64,000 nt of DNA. Source: Patiria pectinifera. Its lineage: Eukaryota > Echinodermata > Asteroidea > Valvatida > Asterinidae. Positions 46,756 through 57,263 of the stretch are shown in pieces; position 1 is the stretch's first letter; the number at the start of each line of letters is the position of its first letter. A program made the position numbers and the translations under genes. The notes beneath the pieces were generated by a model, which saw nothing but the letters and a program-made list of their open reading frames with translations, had not been told where the DNA came from and searched no databases. The stretch spans positions 8,612,932 through 8,676,931 of the forward strand of contig CM057138.1 in the NCBI GenBank assembly GCA_029964075.1. The letters run 5' to 3'.

Positions 46756-48429
46756 CATGTCATTTGACTTCCACTCAAAAATCTAACAGGTTTTCGTCGT
46801 GTGCCTAACCATGTCGCAGACATCCATAAACCTAAACATGTCGTAGATTCAAACCTGTGAAAAGTGGGTACATTTAAGTGCTTAGGATTGTGTTTGAAGA
46901 CTAAACACAACGTTTACAGTGGAGTCTGCCTCATCAATATTTCAATGAGAGAAAAGTCAACTATAGGGCCAAAGTTTAATAAGTTTACAGACATTTCCAG
47001 CGTTATTATATTGCATACATGTATATAGCTGATTGTTATGTTTTAACTTGTGCGGTGCTCGTCAAAATTACTGTTCTTGTTGAGGAATTTATTTTCCCGA
47101 CCAACACAAAATATATGTGAACATTGTTGTTATAGGAAGGTTAAGATGATGAACAATTGTTTGTAAATTGGCCCGAAACTATCTTAATGTCAAAGAGATA
47201 CAATTTACTACAGCCTGACGAAGCAAAAGGCAAAAAGCCATTCGCATAAAATCTATTCAAATTGAATACAACAATTTTTACCCGGATGATTACTCTTTCG
47301 GTGTTTTTTATGTGTAATCAGAGGTGATTTTTATGTGTAATCAGAGTTTTGGTCCTTATAGAAGAAGGAAAGTAAGTTAATTGGCTGTGTCATTATTATT
47401 TTCCCCTCATGGTTGCGGAAAGCTTTTGTTTTGCTTCTCTTGACTCAAACTGTGAAGACTTTGTGCACGTTTGCGGAATTTTTCTCAAAGGTCATTATGA
47501 CACATGTTTATAACACCGTTAATTCGTCACAAAATACACATTCTTCCAAACGTTTTTGCCCGTCAAAAATAAACAGATCGCTAAGATTTTGAGGGTATTA
47601 ACCTTACTCCTCAGGACGAATACATTGTAAAAGAACAGAATGATCGAGGATGTAGGACTTTAATTCAGTCGAAAATGCGAATAATTACCAAAATCTGGAT
47701 ATCCTCTGGAGATAAACATGTTTCTGACAGTTTTGCAGTGTCACAATCTAAAACCTATCCTGTATGTAATTCGCACCAAATACCTAGAATTCGGTGCTAA
47801 TAGTGCCGTGCGCTGTCGGTTCATTGCAGCACGACGGGTTTAGGCCCATGGCAAACTATGAGGTCTTTGTCCGTTCCTGCACGGATAGGACCAACCCGGT
47901 CCTACAATATGGTGTCCATTCTTACCACATATTGTTCGTCAAGTTTCTTGCCAAATACTATCCGTTAGTGTCAAGATGTAAGAGAATCCGTTTTAGTAAA
48001 GAAGAATAATCCGTAAATTGACTACTATATCACGCTACCTTCACACGCATGCCGGTGTTTCGAAAAAGGTTGACCTGACACGAAAACACAAATGCAAGTT
48101 GAACATGTCAGAAATATCTAGTCAAAACAGACACTACAAGTTAGTAGAAAAGTCACCGTTTATAAATCAAAATTAGATGAAAAACGATTTCAATCACGAC
48201 GTCTTGAAAGCTGACTGCAAGGACACCATCGGATTCACGCTATAAGCGCGGACACTATTTAGCAAGCTTCCTTCAAAAATGTGACGTCATTGACGCATGG
48301 CCATTCAGATTGCAATATGCTAATGAGCGGACACTTTTTCGCACCGGACAATTGTTTGGCATGACACCATGGGGTTCTGGTTCACTTAATCGAACAGCAA
48401 CAATTTTTGTTTTATCTTAACGAGCCAGA

Positions 48430-48759
48430 ATGCAGGGCAGAATAAACTGCATGGAATGTTCTGTGCATGGATATAGGAATTATTTTGACTGGAGGAAAGA
48501 GGGACTTGTTTTATATATACTTACAAAAGCCCTTCTTTCTTCTTCTCCAATCAAACAAACTTTGATATCCAATCATTGCACTCCTCTCTTTCAAGGTAAT
48601 TTACAGTCAGATCATTCTATACATAAATGGGTGCTCCACTTCAAGTGCTATAATTTATTGCCGTTGATCGTAGAAGTGGAACATTTTAAAGTAGATTTCG
48701 TACGTCTCAGGCCAGTGAATTGTAATGGAAAAGTAAGTTACAATATCCCTCTGAAGTAA
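48430..48759 (+). CDS. Unrecognised ORF, copy C (109 codons)
   Basis: Copy of the 25567 ORF. A deletion after 48735 gives a third C-terminus. No recognisable function. Confidence 0.25.
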   Translation: MQGRINCMECSVHGYRNYFDWRKEGLVLYILTKALLSSSPIKQTLISNHCTPLFQGNLQSDHSIHKWVLHFKCYNLLPLIVEVEHFKVDFVRLRPVNCNGKVSYNIPLK

Positions 48760-49670
48760 ATGGACTCAGCCATTGACCTGAGTAGTGTATTGTGGGCATT
48801 TGACCTCGTTTTCCGGAGGAGGATCATGATCCTCATCGAGGATCATATCGGTAACCCCGACGAGGATCATAAAACGAGGCGTGTCTGTGGCGCAGTGACG
48901 TCATGGATCGATGGACAAATCGATCGTGAGGATTAGCGCCGAGTGAGTGTTATAAAGTTCGAAGATAATCCTACATGTATAACAAATAAGGAACACCCTA
49001 TTATTGCTAACTATCGAGACGCGGTGTGTGAATGTAGACGAAAGAGCTACCCAATTCCGGATGAAGGTGAAATTTAATAGATACAGTTCTCGACATGCTT
49101 TCTTGAATCGAATATTATTTTATATGTATAAATGTGTACGTATTCATTAAATATATATTTTGTCGCAAACAAAACAAACGCAGGGTATTAGAAAAACAAG
49201 AAATAACATTGAAGTAACCCACAAGACGTACAAGACGCTTCAACACAAACCGTAACTAAATATCAAAACATAGAAAAGTACACACTGAACAAACACGGCC
49301 ACGTTAAAACACCAAAGCTTACATCATAAGGTCCGAATCTAAAATCCTAACTTAACAATCATCCAACTGCAAAAACAAAAGGACTGAAAAAAATACTAAA
49401 AGGCACTGCATAAAAATTATATCCTTAAACAATAAAAAATACACAACTCTTAATAAAAGACGACTCGGGGTGCCTAAATCCAACCGGAACTCACCAGAAC
49501 ATTCCTTGAGTGGTCAACGGGCGTTATATCTCCGTCCAAAGCTCTTGTTCCACTTGTGACAAACATGGGATTTGACTGCAGAAATAGCATTCATGTTGAG
49601 TCTTCGAAGGTAAATCTCCGAATGGCAAGAAACGGATGAAAACATTTGATATGTAGCTACTCATTTCAGC

Positions 49671-50130
49671 TGCTCGTGCTCTTTTGCTCACCCATTGCTC
49701 TTTTATTGCTCATCTGCTCACGTCTAGCTCTTTTAATGCTCCTTCGTTTCATGTCTTACTTTCTTCTTGTTCGTTTGCTCTTTTCTTGCTCTTTTTGCTC
49801 TTTTCTTGCTCTGTTGCTCTTTTCTTGCTCTTTTCTTGCTCTTTTCTTGCTCCTGTATTGCTCTTTTCTTGCTCTTTTGCTCTTTTCTTGCTCTTTTCTT
49901 GCTCCTGTCTTGCTCTTTTGCTCCTTTCTTGCTCATTTCTTGATAATGGGCAAGACGGCTAGGAGCAAAAGAGCAAGACAGGAGCAAGAAAAGAGCAAGA
50001 AAAGAGCAAAAGAGCAAGAAAAGAGCAATACAGGAGCAAGAAAAGAGCACGAAAAGAGCAATACAGGAGCAAGAAAAGAGAAAGAAAAGAGCAATACAGG
50101 AGCAAAAAAAGAGCAACAGAGCAAGAATAG
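49671..50130. repeat. Fold-back GCTCTTTTC array, copy C
   Basis: The longest version. The right arm is expanded with several GAGCAATACAGGAGCAAG units, making the arms nearly equal; centre near 49940-49955. Confidence 0.85.
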
Positions 50131-50194
50131 AAAAGATTTAAGGATCCAAATTTCATAACTGTATATTATTCGTGGTTTTGTTTTGTAATATTCG

Positions 50195-50740
50195 ATTATT
50201 AAAGATGGAATTTTTGCGCCGGGGTGATATAAATCAAATTAGGTTTTGCCCTTCACCGACGTTTTTTTTTTAAACACTGTATACTCAGTGTGTTACTCCC
50301 GAGTGAAAGTTGGAAAAAATCACTCGGGTGGGACTCGAACCCACGACCTCCTGCTTTCTAGTGCAGATATCTTACCACTCGACCACCGAGCTAACGGGAT
50401 CGGTTGGCCGGTTCGAATCTGATGTACATAGCAGCGGGTACCGCATAAACTATTAAAGATGTCGGTGAAGGGCAAAACCTAATTTGATTTATATCACCCC
50501 GGCGCAAAAATTCCATCTTTAATAGTTTATGCGGTACCCGCTGCTGTGTACATCAGATTCGAACCGGCCAACCGATCCCGTTAGCTGGGTGGTCGAGTGG
50601 TAAGACATCTGCACTAGAAAGCAGGAGGTCGTGGGTTCGAGTCCCAGCCGAGTGATTTTTTTCCAACTTTCACTCGGGAGGTAACACACTGGGTAGACAG
50701 TGTTAAAAAAAAAAACGTCGGTGAAGGGCAAAACCTAATT
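50195..50740. mobile_element. tRNA-like array, one direct and one inverted unit, copy C
   Basis: Heads on - at 50320-50396 and on + at 50579-50655. This is the simplest arrangement and suggests that A and B expanded from a two-unit inverted state. Confidence 0.8.
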
Positions 50741-51575
50741 TGAATATTCGATTAATTAATGATGATTTCCACGCTGCAGTTGGGTTTTGTGTATACAATA
50801 GCCAATGACACCTGATTTTACTGGGGTATCCCGAAATTGATGACAAAGGTCAACTTAACATTAGTGTTAAGGCTTCAGGGGAATCAAAAGTCTAGTAAAT
50901 CCTTGTAGAAAGTTTGCGACAAAGCTGACCTGGATTTGTCGTCGTCAGTGGATCACCAGTTATCCATGGCTGTCCATCTGGTCCGAAAATGAGAGAGAAC
51001 CAAGTAGACACAATTAACTACATGAATGTGCTTTAATCTGAGGTACATGGAAACATGCTTATATTGGGAATGTATTATTCCACAGTTTTCAGGTATTTTA
51101 TTCACAACCACAGCAAACATACAATATTAAATTAAAAGCAAGCTAAACTTAAAATGTACATATTATTAAACAAATTAATACATCTAATAATAATAAATAG
51201 ATAAAAATGAAATAATTGAATACACAATGCACACACATTGGCAGATTAATTCGGTTCATTTCGCAGTATAACAAATGATGAAAGATTTATTATTCAGTCT
51301 GCCCTCAGAAATTTACTTTTTCGTATATGAACGAACGAAGATATTAAATACAAATGTAACAAACAAAAAATAACAAAATTAAAGCAAAATACGACACTTT
51401 GCCGTCCTGCTAGAACACATTTCAATGACTCGCATAAAAATATTATTTGCAATTGTATTTTGACTTCCCGCATCCGTATTTGTAGTTTTGTATTTTGAAC
51501 GATTCATTACAATTACATGTACATGTACATGTATTGTAATTACGCGGTCCTCCTTTGTGTTTACTTGCTCTGTAC

Positions 51576-52184
51576 GTGAGAAAAGTCACCGTCAGTCCCA
51601 CTGTGGCTCTAGCGCACGCCAAAACCCTCCAGACTGCTACAGCCAAATACTCTCTCCGGCGAGTGGAAATCAAGACTTTTTCGATTCCGCAATGAAATCA
51701 ATCTTTTACGCGGGAAAACTTGTTTTTGGGACAGATCCCCAGGCGCGTGGTGATTGGCATGGTAGACAATACCTCCTTTAACCGTGATTTCCGCAAAAAT
51801 CCTTATAACTTTAAACACTATGGATTAAATTTTATGGGTTTGTACGTGGATAACGAACAGACTCCCTGGCGACCGCTTCAACCTACATTCTCTGGAAAAG
51901 ATGACGCGTACATGATGGCGTATCAGACGTTGTATTCCGGTATAAATACGCTGTATAAAGATGTTGGAAATTCTATTTCCAGGGAAGATTACGAAAGGGG
52001 CTATTCTCTCTTTGCAATTGATCTGTCTCCTGATTTGTCGTGTGGATCTAATTTTAACCTGGTAAAGCGCAGTAACATGCGCCTCGAGCTGAAATTCAAA
52101 ACAGCTTTAACGACCACAAGTCAACGTTGTAGCGTCCTAGAAGTGGACGAGGGCCGAAATATTCTGATTGATTACTCCAATTAA
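51576..52184 (+). pseudogene. Polinton major capsid protein, N-terminally truncated
   Basis: Resembles the C-terminal part of the Polinton double-jelly-roll major capsid protein (the invertebrate F54H12.2-like family). Blocks in order: VSPTVALAHAKTLQTATA, LFLGQIPRRVVIG, KNPYNFKHYGLN, TPWRPLQPTF, SREDYERGYSLFAIDLSPDL and NMRLELKFKTAL. A TGA at 51693-51695 interrupts the frame where copies A and B have GGA (Gly), so copy C has a nonsense change. The N-terminal part is missing and sequence before about 51570 is unrelated. It is followed directly by the protease gene on the same strand. Confidence 0.8.
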
Positions 52185-52656
52185 AAGACGACATGGACAG
52201 CGTACAGCTTTTAAAAGCCGATGGGCTACCGCAGTGACAGAATACCCCAGTGCATTCATCATCAACACTGACAAGAGCAACGAGTCGGGCACCCATTGGT
52301 TAGCGGTGTACTTCACTCGGGACAGACGCGCCGAATTTTTTTTGCTCCTATGGGCAACACCCCCGTGCATACGGGCGTTATTTTCAAACATTTTTAAAAA
52401 AGAACAGTTTGCGTTTTATTTACAACGCAGTCCGTTTGCAATCCCTAAACACTACAGTCTGTGGACAACATTGTATATTTTACTTATTGCACACATGCAG
52501 GGATATACCAATGAGCAGCATTATGTCAGTTTTACGGATGACTACCTCATCAATGATGTGTTAGTGCAAGATTTTATAGAAGAGAAATACGATATCGATG
52601 TACCCGTTTCAGACTTAAATTTAATTTGCCGTCAAATCTGTGTTAAGAGAGAATAA
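52168..52656 (+). pseudogene. Polinton adenain-like cysteine protease, frameshifted
   Basis: The open frame holds the Ulp1/adenovirus-protease N-terminal core: AFIINTDKSN and the catalytic-His block GTHWLAVYF (His codon 52294-52296). The catalytic-Cys motif CGQHC is not in this frame; it lies one frame over at 52460-52474. The switch falls at a run of eight T (52336-52343), and the frame returns to the original one near 52495-52510, where GYTNEQHYVSF follows. Two compensating single-base indels therefore disable the enzyme unless they are sequence errors. A further ATG at 52193 in another frame suggests the N-terminus is also disturbed. It overlaps the end of the capsid frame. Confidence 0.75.
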
Positions 52657-53068
52657 TAACTCATCGTGAATTAACTTGTTTATTTAATGACTTGATGATT
52701 TACAATAGTTGTTTTAAAAAAAAAAAGAGAAGAAAATGTATTAGTCTTAGATGTGTTGCTGTGATTAGACCTTATACAAACTAAATTTTTAAAAAAATGT
52801 TAGTGTTAGTACGTACAAAATAGTCAAGAAAAAGTCAAACACATTATTTTCTGTTTCCTTCTTAACAATGATTGCTTCTTTTATTGTTCATTAATAAAAA
52901 CACTACGCGATGACAAAGAATTGTTGCTGGTTTTTAAGTTTACATTTGTTTTCCTTTGAATTAAAAGTTATACCCCTTCCCCTTCAACCCTTAATAACAT
53001 ACACGATGAAAATGCAAACAACAATGCGTCAGACCTTAAACCTTTTAATCAATCAAACACGTTACTCT
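52657..53068. other. AT-rich spacer between convergent Polinton genes
   Basis: Lies between the 3' ends of the + protease and the - genes. It has A- and T-runs and AATAAA-like words on both strands, consistent with shared 3' processing. No ORF of note. Confidence 0.5.
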
Positions 53069-53733
53069 TTACAACGTTTCCCAGTTTAATTTTTTCTTGG
53101 CTCTTAGTGGAGTTGACACAACTTTAAGCCGCCTTCGAGATGGAATCGGTGTGCGGGATGTAGGAAGATCGGGTAGCAACCGTTTTTTATCGGAGCCAAA
53201 TTCTTTATATTTTCTAACGATGCTACGTCGTGCTTCGTTACCGATAATACTCTCGGGCGCGTTAGATTTGGCCAATCCACGCATAAAATATTGAAATCCA
53301 TGAGGAACAAAACCCTTTTTACTTCTTAGAGTGTCATTGACAAGATCGATAATATTTGAACCCTTAACGACATCCCCTTCATATACAAGTTCCCCATTCT
53401 TATTCCAAGTCATGACGTCATTATGTTTAAGCTGATGATAAGCAGTTTCGCTTTGCGCTGTAATGGTTTAGGTACACTCTCGAGAATGTGTGATGTAAGA
53501 TCATCCTTCTCGGCCAAAGTAGCGGGTTTTTCGTCCGTCGTGCCACCTGTTGGTGCCTCGTCACCCGGCGAGTCCTGCTTATGGGATCCTTGCTCCGATG
53601 CAGACGACATGGTAACGGACAAGGGTTCAGTCTTACGGGCGTGGTCATATTGAAGATACTTCTGCAAGGCTTGCTGGTAAAAAGACAGTTTAGTGTCGTC
53701 GGGAAGATCAGTTCTGGCCAAGATATCTTTCAT
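53069..53733 (-). pseudogene. Polinton conserved protein, one frameshift (about 220 codons)
   Basis: Two frames, 53733-53410 (MKDILARTDLPDD...) and 53413-53069 (MTWNKNGELVYEGDVVKGSN...), abut and are best read as one gene. They share the N-terminal helix plus C-terminal GSNIIDLVND and GFQYFMRGLAKSNAPESIIGN layout seen in Polinton proteins of unknown function. The frame change lies within about 53430-53460: a third frame there reads AYHQLKHNDVMTWN smoothly into the second part. The middle is Ser/Glu/Asp-rich and probably disordered. The C-terminus is strongly basic. Function unknown; a virion-associated role is an inference from context. Confidence 0.65.
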
Positions 53734-54155
53734 GTCTTCTTCCAGACTCTGTAGTTTGCTCTGCGTAGGATTACGAGAGAGGAATACATTATGATGGCTT
53801 TAGTAACACGATCCGAAGGTGCGCTAATCATGATTTTGCGGGCGTGGCGCATAGTATCATTTAAACAAGAGTCCAGTAGGGGTCCCAAAATTCCTCCTTT
53901 CTGTACTAACTTTTTCCGCTTGGCGTGAGACGACTTCTTGTTGGCCAAAGCTCGCAGATGTGTCTTATACCGCATCAGTTTCTTCTTCTGACTCTGCGTT
54001 AGCGGCACACGACCTTTTAAAACGTTCAGTGCACATTCGCACAAACAGGTGACGAGTTCTTTGTCCGCATGCTTCAAAATGTCTTTTCGTCTTTTGTTCG
54101 AAGATTTGCTCAAAATGTGTAGCGCGTGAGCACTGTCCTTCAACCGTCGCGTCAT
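53730..54155 (-). CDS. Polinton small basic conserved protein (141 aa)
   Basis: Intact ATG-to-stop frame, starting MTRRLKDSAHALHILSKSSN and rich in Lys/Arg, with CLCECALNVLKGRVPL, QKKKLMRYKTHLRAL and LVQKGGILGPLL. Proteins with this LVQKGG pattern are common in Polintons and often annotated as hypothetical. Its stop overlaps the start of the next gene by ATGA (53730-53733). The last residues (RRANYRVWKKT) are basic. Role unknown; basic composition fits nucleic-acid binding or packaging. Confidence 0.7.
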   Translation of the reverse strand: MTRRLKDSAHALHILSKSSNKRRKDILKHADKELVTCLCECALNVLKGRVPLTQSQKKKLMRYKTHLRALANKKSSHAKRKKLVQKGGILGPLLDSCLNDTMRHARKIMISAPSDRVTKAIIMYSSLVILRRANYRVWKKT

Positions 54156-54188
54156 GATGACGAATGAAGATGTTGACGCAAAAACAAT

Positions 54189-55178
54189 CTATTTAGGGAC
54201 ATACGCGTAGCTCGTTTCACCTGGAAAAATCTGGGAACGGATACGGTGTTCCTCCAAACAATTTGATGTCAGGCAGTGGCGTCGCCAGGGGGAAGGGGGA
54301 CCGGGAAAACCTAGTGCCCCCCCCCCCCCGAGTGCCCCCCATCTGAGATTTGGGTTGGTAAAAAAAATTCTGCGCGTTGTTAAAATCATTACCTCAAAAA
54401 TAGCAATTTCTGGAGATATCTTCAGATCGAATTTAGCATCAAATGTGGCACCATTTTGCATCTAGCCCATCCTCCGTATGCGAAAATTTTCCAAAGGGGA
54501 GGGGCCCCCTCCCCTTAGACCCCTCCCCCAGGACGGCGATCCGTATCCACCTAAGTGCCCCCCCATCAAATGCTGGTGCCCCCTGTGCCCCCAGACTGAA
54601 AAGTCTGGTGACGCCACTGGTGTCAGGTCAATGAAAAGATACGAGTGCGGTAAACTGGTTGCATCTGCGTAAGCCTCCACCATAAACTAAATCTGTCCGG
54701 GGTACATCTGCTTGGCCAGGTGAACAATCCAGGATCTGTCTCTGGGGTTCTTAAACAGAACGATGTAATGACAGTTTAGACTGATGGTTCTGCTCTCTTT
54801 AGACTGAGGAAACAGATTTTGCACGATGTAAATCACCGACAGGTTGCGATGATGCGATCCTTGGGTAAACAGTTTAGTAACTTGAGGATCTTTACCACAT
54901 TCCTGCATTAAATAGCCCAGAACCACTAGATTTCGTTGTTTCGGGTCGATGAGCTCTGACAAATCCGCCGGCACCCCCTCCACAAACTGAACAGCAGGTA
55001 GATCGCGAGACAGTTCCTCGTAAGCCGGCTGATACTGACCATAACACCACAAAATTCTCTCAAATGGTTCCACAAAGACATGATGATTTCTGATTAATTT
55101 GCTGACCCAATGAGTCTTACCACAACCCGTTGGTCCCGCTACGCAAAATGTCGCAGGGTGTTGTAGTTTCGTACCCAT
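54189..55178 (-). pseudogene. Polinton DNA-packaging ATPase (FtsK/HerA type), triply broken
   Basis: Starts MGTKLQHPATFCVAGPTGCG; Walker A GPTGCGKT is at 55113-55136. The Walker B strand reads LVVLGYLM (about 54905-54928) where two acidic residues are expected, so the catalytic Asp appears lost. QGSHHRNLSVIYIVQNLFPQ is the expected downstream sensor region. A TAG at 54687-54689 then interrupts the frame. After it, the same frame continues (FMVEAYADATS, YLFIDLTP) until a hAT MITE at 54274-54619. The C-terminal block EEHRIRSQIFPGETSYAYVP resumes in frame beyond the MITE. In intact elements this enzyme pumps DNA into the capsid. This copy is clearly dead. Confidence 0.85.
54274..54619. mobile_element. 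hAT MITE (346 bp) inserted in the ATPase gene
   Basis: Ends CAGTGGCGTCGCCAGG and CTGGTGACGCCACTG are imperfect inverted repeats. The flanks ATGTCAGG (54266-54273) and GTGTCAGG (54620-54627) form an 8-bp duplication with one mismatch. C-runs lie inside both ends. With its duplication it adds 354 bp, a multiple of three, so the host frame is conserved across it apart from one TAG inside (54462-54464). Confidence 0.9.
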
Positions 55179-55214
55179 GGGTGAAAAGTGACTTCAGGAG
55201 TGAAACGCGCTGAA

Positions 55215-55221
55215 TTTTATA
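55215..55221 (-). promoter_or_regulatory. TATA box of the Polinton ATPase gene, with a CRE upstream
   Basis: TATAAAA on - lies about 37 bp before the ATPase ATG. A perfect TGACGTCA palindrome (CRE/ATF site) is at 55234-55241, 13 bp further upstream. The spacing is typical for a short-leader viral-style promoter. Confidence 0.5.
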
Positions 55222-55367
55222 GCTTAGATATAATGACGTCATAACATGAAATTTACATTCTAATACAATTTAAGGTTGGTACAAACTAATATTGTCGTTC
55301 CTCAACATGCCGAGGCCAGACGCTTCAACAATTAAATTACTAATCAAATCATTTTTTAACACACCGG

Positions 55368-55484
55368 CTATTTCGATTCCAAAACTGAAAATAGAACGAT
55401 TATTAATACAGTAATGATTACGAGCACAGTCAACCGAAACATTGGCGAAGAGCACTTAAGGTTGGAAGCAGATGTGTACGCCAT
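55368..55484 (-). CDS. Small single-span membrane ORF (38 aa) between polymerase and ATPase
   Basis: ATG at 55484 to TAG at 55368. A short N-terminus (MAYTSASNLKCSS) is followed by LTVLVIITVLIIVLFSVL, a typical membrane helix, and a short ESK tail. It begins 44 bp after the polymerase stop, on the same strand, in the only gap between polymerase and ATPase. Its frame is intact although its neighbours are broken. Its small size makes chance possible. Confidence 0.45.
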   Translation of the reverse strand: MAYTSASNLKCSSPMFRLTVLVIITVLIIVLFSVLESK

Positions 55485-55527
55485 GACGACTTTAGATCAA
55501 ATGTGAGCGATCTCATCAATTTTTTCT

Positions 55528-56607
55528 TTATGAAGGCTTGTATCCGTACGGTGCGGTATTGAAATTATCTACGATCACCCTCTTACTGTACACCACGCGA
55601 TAATCTTTGGTAGATGACTTGGTCAATATTTCTTTCGTCTTGCCGTTTCTTACGATCTTGTGCGGGTCAGATATCACGATTTTTTCAGGACCCACCCCTT
55701 TCACCATATCAACCACGGAATCAAAATTGATCTGCTGCGCATTTCTAAAGTTTAGGGTAAACCCCCTGACTTTACAGCACGTATAGCCCGTGTCTAGTCG
55801 ATACGCGTAATTCTTGGGCCCACCCGACACGAAGGTCTCGATGTAATTACCATATTTTGAATCTATCTCGTCCGTTAAATCGCCAAGAAAATCCCCAAGA
55901 GGGGGTTTTTACTGTCCCGGTTTATCCACGTATATCACACTATCGGTATCGTAGTACAAGACAGAGTCCTGCAACTGTTCGATTATGCTGTACAGTTTGA
56001 GGCGGGCGTGGGCCGTTGTAAACGCGGCAATGACCACGTTGGTTCTGGGGTTAGGGTCAACAAACTCTTCTTCGGTTTCATAACGCACTTCCGCAATTTC
56101 GTGGTTGATAAAGTTAATATCGTGTACCACTTTATCATCGGCGAGCAGAATTTCGTACAGCTTTGCGGGATCACTCAGTACCTCGACTTTTGGCATATTG
56201 ATTCGCTGACCAAACTTGCCCCAAAACGAATTCAGCATGAGTTTAGCGAGGGCTCTCAAGCCCGGGTTCTTCGCTATATTTGAAGCATCTAACCGAATCC
56301 CCTCATGTTGGAAATATTGGTCGATATATCTTGTCTTGTCGGCTTCGGTTTCTACCCAACTTGGCCATCCGGACGCTTCCACTTTCAGTTTTAGGAAAGT
56401 GTTTATGTATTCGGTGAATAAACCACCGGTTTGAGTCTCCGGGTCGTACTGTTCCCTGTGTTCAAAATGCCAGACAACTTCAATATCTACCACTTTGTAC
56501 CCAAGTTCGATCGCCTTTTCAAGTTCAACAGATACCCACGTGCCGTGCAAAGCTCTTTCGGCATCTGTATGTTGACAGAGGGTCTGCTGCTGAGTGTCAC
56601 ACAGTCA
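55528..56607 (-). pseudogene. Polinton protein-primed DNA polymerase B, C-terminal part
   Basis: The open frame from about 56607 shows a CQHTDAERAL block just before GTWVSVELEKAIELGYKV. Polymerase motif B follows as LAKLMLNSFWGKFG (about 56205-56245). Motif C is YYDTDS (55939-55956). The thumb and C-terminus include GGPKNYAYRL, VKGVGPEK and a terminal NTAPYGYKPS. A TAA at 55909-55911 interrupts the frame just after motif C, with the same frame continuing to the natural stop at 55528. A TGA near 56608 bounds the upstream side. Exonuclease, TPR and most palm segments are missing. The replication enzyme is inactive here. Confidence 0.88.
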
Positions 56608-56690
56608 CTTTTGGTGACTCCATCGGACAAATAGAATTTAGGAAATATGCCATACACTCCCATGAAATGAATGAAAACCAACTAGACACT

Positions 56691-56871
56691 TCTCAATATT
56701 CTATATACAATATACAAGCAAATTTATTTACACAAAATCCCCAAATTTCACAAAATTATAAATTCACAAGTCCAAAACAATTTCTATAATTTGACTTATT
56801 CAATCAGGTACAGATTTCCAATAAATTCTCAATCTGCAAACTTCTACAAATTTGGTATTTCTCAACGCTAA
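56691..56871. other. AT-rich junction between Polinton and Gypsy LTR
   Basis: Very AT-rich sequence with many ACAAATT-like words and no match seen elsewhere in the window. The bases just before the LTR (GCTAA) are the candidate Gypsy target duplication; the partner lies beyond the window. Confidence 0.5.
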
Positions 56872-57242
56872 TGTAGCGAAATAATCTTTTGTCAGGCCAT
56901 GCATTTTGTTATTATTGTGATCAAGAGAGGGCGTCAGACAATACCTATAAAAAGTATCCGTATCTGGGCAGACCCGCCGAGGTCGCCAGGGTCATACGCT
57001 AGACAATAAATGATTACAATGTATACATTTGAGGCGCGGGAAAAGAGTACGCGCAACAGGGAAAAAACGAGTTGCATGATGATATGTGGAAACACGAGTG
57101 AAGTTTACACATGATTTTCGGTGGACAGAAGCAGAATAAATCAGCTCGACAAGTAAAGCACATAGAAGAGTCAGTGTGCATGTTTTCGTTCCAGTTTTAT
57201 TGAAACCTATACCCCTTTGCTTCACGGCAAAATAACACTACA
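56872..57242 (+). repeat. 5' LTR of the Gypsy element (371 bp)
   Basis: Inverted ends TGTAG and CTACA. TATAAAAA at 56946-56953 and AATAAA at 57135-57140 give promoter and polyadenylation signals. Boundaries rest on these ends and the primer site, because the 3' LTR is not available for comparison. Confidence 0.7.
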
Positions 57243-57245
57243 AAT

Positions 57246-57263
57246 TGGTAACACGGATGGGGT
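57246..57263 (+). promoter_or_regulatory. Candidate primer-binding site
   Basis: TGGTAACACGGATGGGGT starts 3 bp after the LTR end, the expected place. The priming tRNA was not identified. Confidence 0.5.

Larger units (their letters stand above)
43199..51897. repeat. Tandem unit C (at least 8.7 kb), continuous with the Polinton fragment
   Basis: Same order as A and B: four VNTR units, a shortened LINE fragment (part of the 5' half deleted near 44257), a hAT element lacking its right end (about 46755), and one direct plus one inverted tRNA-like unit. Unlike A and B it does not break off inside the capsid gene but continues through it. C therefore preserves the original junction between this unit and the Polinton. 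Confidence 0.9.
51565..56690. mobile_element. Polinton/Maverick fragment (about 5.1 kb)
   Basis: Contains, in order, parts of the major capsid protein (+), adenain-like protease (+), two small conserved proteins (-), FtsK/HerA-type packaging ATPase (-), a small membrane ORF (-) and protein-primed DNA polymerase B (-). This set is diagnostic for Polintons. Integrase, the polymerase N-terminus, the capsid N-terminus and the terminal inverted repeats are not seen. Both ends are truncated: left inside the capsid gene next to tandem unit C, right at AT-rich sequence before a Gypsy LTR. All large genes carry lesions. Confidence 0.9.

Noticed and set aside
47794..48009. 71-codon ORF (PCAVGSLQHDGF...) in copy C
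   Set aside because: Copies A and B have frame-breaking differences and no domain is recognisable; opened by a one-base deletion.
20541..51897. CRISPR-like or prokaryotic repeat array
   Set aside because: Units are 11 kb, eukaryotic elements dominate, and the 63-bp VNTR has no spacers.
55270..55455. 61-codon - ORF between polymerase and ATPase
   Set aside because: It has no ATG at its start and overlaps, in another frame, the better membrane ORF at 55368-55484.
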